NCBI GenBank assembly: GCA_965363675.1
Contig: CBDTTW010000104.1
Location: 1 to 10,831, forward strand
Direction: 5' to 3'
DNA: 10,831 nucleotides
Origin: CBDTTW01 sp965363675
Lineage (GTDB): Bacteria > Bacteroidota > Rhodothermia > Rhodothermales > DASSAV01
The notes below the pieces were generated by a model that saw nothing but the letters and a program-made list of their open reading frames with translations, was not told the DNA's origin and made no database searches. This document shows, one piece after another, positions 6,571 through 10,831 of the stretch (positions are counted from its first letter, which is position 1; every line of letters starts with the position of its first letter). A program made the position numbers and the translations under genes.

Positions 6571-8103
6571 CTACAACAGCCCCAGGAGCGGCGCCATGCC
6601 GAACCAGAGGATGTAGGCCAGCGCCGCCGCAATCAGCCCGTCGATTCGCTCCGGCCCCCGGCGGCGCCGCCGGTAGCCATAGAGCCGCCACACGAGCCAG
6701 GCGGCGTGCGGCGCGGCCAGGTAGATCAGCGCGCCGTAGGCCCCCCCGGCAAGCCCCAGCGCATGCCACAGCGCGCCCGCCGCCGCCGAGAGCGCCGTGC
6801 AGGCCATCGCCAGGCTCAGCGCCCGGCGCGCCCCCAGCTTCACCACGAGCGTTCGCTTCCCGGCGGCGCGGTCTGCGTCGGCGTCGGGCAAACCCGCCAG
6901 CAGAATCGAAGGCAGCACGGCCAGAAACAGCGGGATGCTTGCCAGCCAAGGAAAAGCGTCGCGCCACGCGCCGCCCTGGAACACGTATCCGCACACGATC
7001 ACCCCCAAGCTGTGCGTCAGCCCCACATCCAGCTCGCCCAGGCCCCGGTGCGACAGCTTGAGCGGCGGCGCCGTATACCCTAAGGCCGGCAGGGCCAGGG
7101 CCGAGAGCGCCGCCAGGCTGGCGGGCGCCGGCGCCCCGGCCGCCCCGACGAGCAGGGCGGCGGCTCCCACGACCCCCCCGAGCGCCGCCGCCGCCCCCCC
7201 GAGTAGTTCGCGCGGCCGCAGCGCCCCTTCGACCAGCACCCGCGAGCCTCCCGAGAACACGCTGTAGTACCGGTTCGTCCGGTCGCTCTCGTAGTCGAAG
7301 TACTCGTTCGTCAGCACGGTGGCCGCCTCCAGCAGGAAAAGGCAGGCGTAGCCGGCCCAGTAGGCGGCGGTGGAAAAGGCCGCGTCGCCGGCCGCCCCCA
7401 GCGCCCCCACCGTGTAGGCGATCCACGTCATCGGGTAGAACTGAAGCCGCGCCGCCTTCAGCCACGCGCCCGCCTGCCGCCGCAGGCGCTCCCACGGCGT
7501 CAGGCGCCCCCGTCCGAGCCGCCGGCCTGCGCGCCGCGCCGCCTCCAGCCACCGCTGGCGCTCGGCAAGCGCCGACCCCCGGACCGGCCCGAAGCCGGAG
7601 ACGCGCACCGGCCGCACCCCGCAAAAGTGCAGCGTGGCCCGTTTCAGGGCGCGCGTGCCCGGGCTGCCGTAGAGCCACCGGTAGACCCAGCGCGGCGTAT
7701 CCATCGTCGTGACGAGGTGCGCCGACTTGCCGCGCAGCAGCCCTTCGTAGCCCGTCCCGCCCTCCATCTCCTCAAAGGCGAAGCCGGCCACGAGCACGCG
7801 GTCCAGAAACGCCTTGAGCAGCGCCGGCATCGCTCCCCACCACGTCGGGTAGACGAACACCAGGTGGTCGGCCCAGGCCACGAGCGCCTGCGCCCGCTGC
7901 AAGTCCGGCTCCAGCGCCTGCCGCCGGGGCGATGCCTCCTCTACGTTCGGCGCAAAGCCCAAATCTGCCAGCACGAGGCGGCGCACCTCGGCCGCCCCCT
8001 CGGCCCCCTCGGCAAAGGCATCCCCGAGCGCATCCGAAAGGCTGCCCCGGCGCGGATGCGCGTAGATGACGAGCACCCGCAGCAGATCGGCGGCGTCGCG
8101 CAT
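6571..8103 (-). CDS. Flavodoxin-fold NAD(P)H oxidoreductase fused to UbiA-family prenyltransferase
   Basis: One uninterrupted 510-residue frame holds two domains. Residues 7-195 form a flavodoxin-like NAD(P)H dehydrogenase (quinone) domain: LRVLVIYAHPRRGSLSDAL (8-26), the FMN/flavin-side segment VYPTWWGAMPALLKAFLDRVL (84-104), then HLVTTMDTPRWVYRWLYG and FCGVRPVRVSGFGPV (160-174). After an Arg-rich linker (193-220) comes an integral-membrane UbiA domain with about eight or nine hydrophobic segments. It has the first Asp motif NEYFDYESD (266-274) and the second around LPDADADRAAGKRTLVVKLG (405-424), the pair that binds Mg and prenyl diphosphate. UbiA enzymes prenylate aromatic acceptors, as MenA and UbiA do in quinone synthesis; the N-terminal family reduces quinones or related acceptors. 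A fused enzyme that reduces and prenylates a quinone-type substrate is plausible, but neither substrate nor product can be read. It lies 15 bases after the VKOR-like gene, presumably one operon. ATG at 8103 has no Shine-Dalgarno sequence. Confidence 0.87.
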   Translation of the reverse strand: MRDAADLLRVLVIYAHPRRGSLSDALGDAFAEGAEGAAEVRRLVLADLGFAPNVEEASPRRQALEPDLQRAQALVAWADHLVFVYPTWWGAMPALLKAFLDRVLVAGFAFEEMEGGTGYEGLLRGKSAHLVTTMDTPRWVYRWLYGSPGTRALKRATLHFCGVRPVRVSGFGPVRGSALAERQRWLEAARRAGRRLGRGRLTPWERLRRQAGAWLKAARLQFYPMTWIAYTVGALGAAGDAAFSTAAYWAGYACLFLLEAATVLTNEYFDYESDRTNRYYSVFSGGSRVLVEGALRPRELLGGAAAALGGVVGAAALLVGAAGAPAPASLAALSALALPALGYTAPPLKLSHRGLGELDVGLTHSLGVIVCGYVFQGGAWRDAFPWLASIPLFLAVLPSILLAGLPDADADRAAGKRTLVVKLGARRALSLAMACTALSAAAGALWHALGLAGGAYGALIYLAAPHAAWLVWRLYGYRRRRRGPERIDGLIAAALAYILWFGMAPLLGLL

Positions 8104-8118
8104 GCCGGGCGGCTCGTT

Positions 8119-8637
8119 CTACCGGCCCAGCAGGCGGCGGAGGGCCTTGCGGGCCTCCGGAACCACGAGCGGCGCCGAGGCCAGCGAGGCCAGGTTGGCC
8201 GCCTGGCAGTACGCGCAGAGCGCCTTGTTGCCGGCCCACTCCTCCTGCGCCAGCTTCAGGTTCGTCGCCACGTCGAAGGCCACCTTCGCCGCCAGGGCCA
8301 GCGGCAACCACGGCAGACGCGCGGCGCGGTCGGCCCCGCCCGCGCCCGCCAACAGCGCCGTCACGCCGTACGTGACGAGCATCACCAGGCCGTCCGGCAT
8401 CTCGGCCCGCTTGTAGGCATAGTCCGAGGCGTCCACCTTATCCGAGTCGAACAGCCCGAGCGGCGGATCGGGCAGGTGCTTGAGGATGCCCGTCTGGTAA
8501 AGCGACACCACGATGCCCGCCGCCGCCCCGACCATCGAGAGGCCGATCACCTTGCGGCGGCGCCGCAGGTCCGGGCCGTCGCCGAGGCGAAGCTGACGGC
8601 TGAGCTGACTGGGGGAGGGTGCAGGATGATGCGGCAT
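8119..8637 (-). CDS. VKOR-like small membrane protein
   Basis: The 172-residue protein has a basic N-terminus, then about four hydrophobic segments (30-50, 82-99, 108-125, 140-160). Between the first two is a loop reading FDSDKVDASDYAYKRAEMPDG (63-83). The last segment begins LCAYCQAANLASL, a CxxC at Cys141 and Cys144 at a membrane edge. This order matches vitamin K epoxide reductase-type proteins, where the loop has a V..S.YA...G.P pattern and the fourth helix a quinone-facing CxxC. Aligned by eye, the family's loop cysteine falls on Ser65, so the shuttle cysteines seem to be missing. VKOR homologues move electrons between thiols and quinones; with only the CxxC left, a changed or quinone-binding role is possible. 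The next gene encodes the quinone-reductase/UbiA fusion, which fits a quinone setting. Family membership is inferred from pattern, not from a search. ATG at 8637 is the only good start. Confidence 0.55.
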   Translation of the reverse strand: MPHHPAPSPSQLSRQLRLGDGPDLRRRRKVIGLSMVGAAAGIVVSLYQTGILKHLPDPPLGLFDSDKVDASDYAYKRAEMPDGLVMLVTYGVTALLAGAGGADRAARLPWLPLALAAKVAFDVATNLKLAQEEWAGNKALCAYCQAANLASLASAPLVVPEARKALRRLLGR

Positions 8638-8906
8638 AAAGCGTATTTGCGAAGGGTTATCACGGAGCGGAATAGGTCACGGAGCAGCCTGCGGGGCGCC
8701 TACTATGGTACGCGCCGGGAGGGAGAAACGATCTGGCTAAATGCCGGGATAGCCGCCCCCGCCTCGTACCGATGCGGTTACGCCGCCGCTCGAAGGGCGC
8801 CTGCCCCCCGTGCGCGCCCGGGAAGAATAGCCGCCGCCTCATGCGTTCTGCCCGGCGATCCGTATTTTGCCCTGCGCCGCCCCTCCGTCTTTCTCCGCGC
8901 GTCCCC
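8638..8906. promoter_or_regulatory. Divergent intergenic region with promoters for both sides
   Basis: These 269 bases separate two divergent genes and must hold both promoters. I see no gene in them. Near the minus-strand gene the composition is less GC-rich and contains the exact direct repeat listed separately. On the plus side, TATTTTG at 8863-8869 is close to the TAnnTTTG type of -7 box described for Bacteroidota and lies 37 bases before the sulfatase ATG; no convincing -33 box accompanies it. A plus-strand frame continues upstream of the sulfatase start as far as 8772, but it encodes a basic leader without family similarity. Confidence 0.4.
8660..8685. repeat. Direct repeat TCACGGAGC, two copies
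   Basis: TCACGGAGC occurs at 8660-8668 and again at 8677-8685, identical over nine bases with an eight-base gap (17-base period). It lies 23-48 bases upstream of the VKOR-like start, in the divergent gap. Tandem half-sites with a period near 1.5 helical turns can bind a regulator, but none can be named. Confidence 0.45.
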
Positions 8907-10367
8907 ATGCCCCGACCCCGCCTGCTGCGCCGCCGGCTTCACCCGCTGCTTCGGATGCTCCTCGTTGCGGCGCTCGCCGGTGCGCTTTCGCACGCGGCCC
9001 GCGCGCAGCGGCCCAACCTCATCGTCATCCACGTAGACGACCTCGGCTGGACCGACCTCTCCGTGCAGGGCAGCGCGTATTTCGAGACGCCGCACATCGA
9101 CCGGCTGGCCTCCGAGGGCCTGCGCTTCACCAACGGCTATGCCTCGGCCGCCATCTGCTCCCCCTCCAGGGCGGCCCTCCTGACCGGGCGCTATCCCGCC
9201 CGCATCGGCATCACGGACTGGATCCGCGCGGCGTTTCAGGACGGCGCAGATCCTGCTTCGAGCGAAGCGCCGACCGCGTACGAGAACACCGGCCGGCCCC
9301 TGCTCACGCCGCCCAACCCGTTCCGCATGGAGCACGAGGAGGTCACCCTCGCCGAAGCGCTGCGGGCGGCCGGCTACGCCACCGGCCACATCGGCAAGTG
9401 GCACCTCGGGGCCGGAGCTTGGCTCCCCGAGACCCAGGGCTTCGAGGTCAACATCGGCGGGTGGGACTACGGGCAGCCCCCTTCGTACTTCGACCCGTAC
9501 TGCCGCCAGGGGCAGGGCTGCATCCCCACGCTGCCGCCGCGCCGCCCGGGCGAGTACCTCACCGACCGCGAGGCCGATGAAGTCGTCGCCTTCATCCGGG
9601 CGCGCCGCGACCGTCCCTTCTTTCTGCACTACGCGCCCTACGCCGTGCACACCCCTATCCAGGCCAAGGATAGCCTCACGGCGCGCTACGAGGGAAAGCC
9701 CCGGACGAACCAGCAAAACCCGCAGTACGCCGCCATGCTGCACAGCCTCGACGAAGCCGTGGGCGCCCTGCTGGACGCGCTGGCGGCGCTTGGCCTCGAC
9801 GAGCGGACCATGATCGTCTTCACCGGCGACAACGGCGGACTCCTCGGCCCGACCGACAACGCCCCCCTCCGCTCCGGCAAAGGCTTCCCCTACGAAGGCG
9901 GCCTCCGGACGCCCTTCATCGTGCGCTGGCCCGGCGTCGTGCCGGCGGCCCGCGTCTCCTACGCGCCCGTCATGGGCATCGACGTGCTGCCGACGCTCCT
10001 CGAAGCCGCCGGCGCGCCCCTGCCCCAAGGCCGCGCCATCGACGGGCGCTCACTGCTGGCCCATCTCTGCTCGGGCGGCGCCGAGCCGGTCGGCGCGCGC
10101 GATCTTTTCTGGCACTTTCCGCACTACCGGCAGGGCCGCGCCGCCCCGCCCTACAGCATCGTCCGCAGCGGCGACTGGAAGCTCGTCAAGTGGAGCGAGG
10201 GGCCGACGTTCGAACTGTACGACCTCCACCAAGACCCCAGCGAAACGACCAACCTCGCCGGCGCCCATCCGGAGCGGGTCGCCGCCCTCGACGCCGCCCT
10301 GGAAGCCTGGCTGGACGAGACCGGCGCCCGCCGCCCCCGCCCGAATCCGGACTACGTCGCTCCCTGA
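8907..10367 (+). CDS. Secreted formylglycine-dependent sulfatase
   Basis: The 486-residue protein is a type I (alkaline-phosphatase fold) sulfatase that hydrolyses sulfate esters outside the cytoplasm. A signal peptide covers residues 1-33 (basic start, hydrophobic core, likely cut after ARA). Active-site features are all present: metal ligands in VDDLGWTD (Asp44, Asp45), the CSPSR modification site with Cys84 (converted to formylglycine by a maturase not seen here) followed by AALLTGRYP, then HIGKWHLG with Lys164 and His166. Also present are His248 in YAVHTP, the metal-binding TGDNGG (Asp308, Asn309) and Lys325 in SGKG. The C-terminal subdomain ends in the common ELYDLHQDPSETTNLA segment. 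Length is typical. ATG 8907 is chosen because it gives an intact signal peptide; an in-frame start at 8772 would bury it behind 45 basic residues. The substrate (aryl or glycan sulfate) is unknown, and no SusCD or glycosidase genes are visible beside it. Confidence 0.95.
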   Translation: MPRPRLLRRRLHPLLRMLLVAALAGALSHAARAQRPNLIVIHVDDLGWTDLSVQGSAYFETPHIDRLASEGLRFTNGYASAAICSPSRAALLTGRYPARIGITDWIRAAFQDGADPASSEAPTAYENTGRPLLTPPNPFRMEHEEVTLAEALRAAGYATGHIGKWHLGAGAWLPETQGFEVNIGGWDYGQPPSYFDPYCRQGQGCIPTLPPRRPGEYLTDREADEVVAFIRARRDRPFFLHYAPYAVHTPIQAKDSLTARYEGKPRTNQQNPQYAAMLHSLDEAVGALLDALAALGLDERTMIVFTGDNGGLLGPTDNAPLRSGKGFPYEGGLRTPFIVRWPGVVPAARVSYAPVMGIDVLPTLLEAAGAPLPQGRAIDGRSLLAHLCSGGAEPVGARDLFWHFPHYRQGRAAPPYSIVRSGDWKLVKWSEGPTFELYDLHQDPSETTNLAGAHPERVAALDAALEAWLDETGARRPRPNPDYVAP

Positions 10368-10604
10368 ACCCTGCCTCTGTCGCTCCACGGCCAATCCCCA
10401 CTCCCCAAACCCGCCGGATCCACGCCGCTTCGCTTTTCAAGGGATGCCCTAGCGGAGGGGGGTAGGGCCTCCCTTAGGCGTCCGGTTTCGAGCGGCGCAG
10501 GATGGGCGCGGCCTTGACGGCGGGCATGCAGGTACTGAGAATGGCGCCGAATAGTAGCGTGTCTTTGAAGCGCACGCCATAGCAAGCCGCTTCAATAACC
10601 CCCC
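10368..10604. other. Non-coding stretch downstream of the sulfatase
   Basis: I see no convincing gene here. Composition falls from the very high GC of the genes toward a more mixed level after about 10435. It contains GCCCTA/TAGGGC inverted six-mers (10446-10451 and 10463-10468) around a G-run, not followed by T-residues, and 9-mers GGATGCCCT (10442) and CCCTTAGGC (10471) that recur further right. A minus-strand frame of about 70 codons crosses this stretch, the terminator and the tRNA-like element, so I do not call it a gene. Confidence 0.5.
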
Positions 10605-10645
10605 AAAATAAAGCGGGGAGGGCGTTTTTGGATGCCCTCCCCGCT
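10605..10645 (-). terminator. Intrinsic terminator, minus strand
   Basis: AGCGGGGAGGGC (10612-10623) and GCCCTCCCCGCT (10634-10645) form a perfect 12-pair stem with a ten-base loop. Read on the minus strand the stem is followed at once by TTATTTTG, a U-rich run in an otherwise GC-rich region. There is no T-run on the plus-strand side, so it acts for minus-strand transcripts and does not serve the sulfatase gene. It lies 16 bases past the 3' end of the tRNA-like element. Confidence 0.75.
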
Positions 10646-10661
10646 CGCTGAATACCGCCGC

Positions 10662-10740
10662 TGCGCCCTCGGGAGGATTCGAACCCCTTAGGCATAGTAC
10701 GATGTTAAATAAGCGCTTATGCCTAAGGGAAAAGGGCGCA
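10662..10740 (-). ncRNA. tRNA-like/tmRNA-like RNA element without D or anticodon arms
   Basis: Read on the minus strand, the ends pair as an acceptor stem: TGCGCCC at the 5' end with GGGCGCA at the 3' end, eight pairs with the next base, and a G follows as a would-be discriminator; no CCA is encoded. Just inside the 3' side is GGGGTTCGAATCC, the hallmark T-loop sequence of tRNAs, though three extra bases separate it from the acceptor and its stem has one G-T pair. The D and anticodon arms are absent. In their place is a perfect 12-base inverted repeat, CCCTTAGGCATA/TATGCCTAAGGG, with a 21-base loop. The layout (acceptor, long second helix, T-arm) resembles a minimal tmRNA tRNA-like domain or a decayed tRNA gene used for integration. 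A terminator follows. I cannot fold it as a normal tRNA, so the functional class is open. Confidence 0.45.
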
Positions 10741-10759
10741 GGTACCGGGCGGGGTACAC

Positions 10760-10765
10760 ATTATG
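10760..10765 (-). promoter_or_regulatory. Possible -10 box for the tRNA-like element
   Basis: On the minus strand CATAAT lies about 20 bases before the 5' end of the tRNA-like element and matches five of six positions of TATAAT. No recognisable -35 box lies 16-19 bases further upstream. If real, it would give the element its own short transcription unit ending at the nearby terminator. Confidence 0.22.
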
Positions 10766-10781
10766 GGCGAGTTAGGCTAGC

Positions 10782-10831
10782 TCATGCCTTGCAGAAGAGC
10801 ACCGGCAGCGCGGCGGCCGCTTCCAGATGAG
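10782..10831 (-). CDS. Possible C-terminal end of a minus-strand gene
   Basis: From the right edge a minus-strand frame reads HLEAAAALPVLFCKA and then TGA at 10784-10782. Twelve of fifteen codons end in G or C, as in the real genes here, and the other two frames look worse. The sequence is too short to identify and an open run of this length can occur by chance. If real, its transcript would run into the tRNA-like element and stop at the terminator beyond it. Confidence 0.25.
   Translation of the reverse strand, partial: HLEAAAALPVLFCKA

Noticed and set aside
7627..9036. Long plus-strand frame crossing the VKOR-like gene, part of the fusion gene and the sulfatase start.
   Set aside because: Its translation is Arg/Gln/His-rich with no motif and it overlaps three better supported genes.
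8778..10028. Long minus-strand open frame opposite the sulfatase (416 codons).
   Set aside because: It is antisense to a complete sulfatase with all active-site motifs; its composition is that of a shadow frame.
10446..10468. GCCCTA/TAGGGC stem as terminator for the sulfatase gene.
   Set aside because: Six pairs around a G-rich loop with no T-run behind it on the plus strand; weak evidence.
10474..10695. Minus-strand 73-codon frame with a plausible-looking middle.
   Set aside because: It starts inside the tRNA-like element and runs through a perfect 12-pair terminator stem; its codon use does not match the neighbouring genes.
10662..10740. Ordinary tRNA gene.
   Set aside because: The acceptor stem and T-loop are there, but no D-arm or seven-base anticodon loop can be drawn, three extra bases separate the T-stem from the acceptor, and CCA is not encoded.
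10721..10777. Integron attC-like pair: GCCTAAG at 10721 and GTTAGGC at 10771.
   Set aside because: The left core lacks the required AAC ending and the inner L-type boxes are not complementary (GGGCGCA and GGGCGA are direct, not inverted). No cassette gene or integrase is visible.

Overview
The window is very GC-rich chromosomal DNA, mostly plus-strand housekeeping genes, followed by a smaller minus-strand redox block, a sulfatase gene and a lower-GC non-coding stretch at the right end. None of the gene starts I could place has a convincing Shine-Dalgarno sequence. atpD and atpC sit together without the rest of the ATP synthase genes, an arrangement known from Chlorobi and relatives. The partial TPR protein at the left edge ends in an ETLA...YxxA...Y.LA...P style tail familiar from Bacteroidota. 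Together these suggest a high-GC member of the Bacteroidota/Rhodothermota (Rhodothermales-like). This is inference; no rRNA or other decisive marker is present.

Layout, left to right. Positions 3-5973 hold a tightly packed plus-strand series: the end of a TPR protein, anmK (peptidoglycan sugar recycling, start overlapping the previous stop), thiL (thiamine diphosphate synthesis), atpD and atpC (F1 beta and epsilon), and a D-threonine aldolase/D-serine dehydratase-like PLP enzyme. A small lipoprotein gene (5996-6559) closes the series. A 132-base gap with an AT-rich spot precedes atpD, so atpDC probably has its own promoter. A near-perfect GC-rich hairpin lies between atpD and atpC.

Converging on the lipoprotein gene, with an 11-base gap, is a two-gene minus-strand unit (8637 to 6571). 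It encodes a small membrane protein of VKOR-like layout, which keeps the membrane CxxC but appears to have lost the loop cysteines. Fifteen bases later comes a 510-residue fusion of a flavodoxin-fold NAD(P)H:quinone-oxidoreductase-type domain with a UbiA-family prenyltransferase. All three domain types act on quinones in their families, so the pair reads as a possible quinone synthesis/redox cassette. This is the most interesting protein-level feature.

Divergent from that unit, across 269 bases carrying an exact 9-base direct repeat, is a secreted formylglycine-dependent sulfatase (8907-10367) with all the usual metal and active-site motifs. The last 460 bases have no convincing complete gene. 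On the minus strand they hold a strong intrinsic terminator and, just upstream of it, an RNA-like element with a tRNA-type acceptor stem and T-arm sequence. Its D and anticodon arms are replaced by a long perfect inverted repeat. This compact tRNA-like or tmRNA-like unit is the most unusual nucleic-acid signal in the window.
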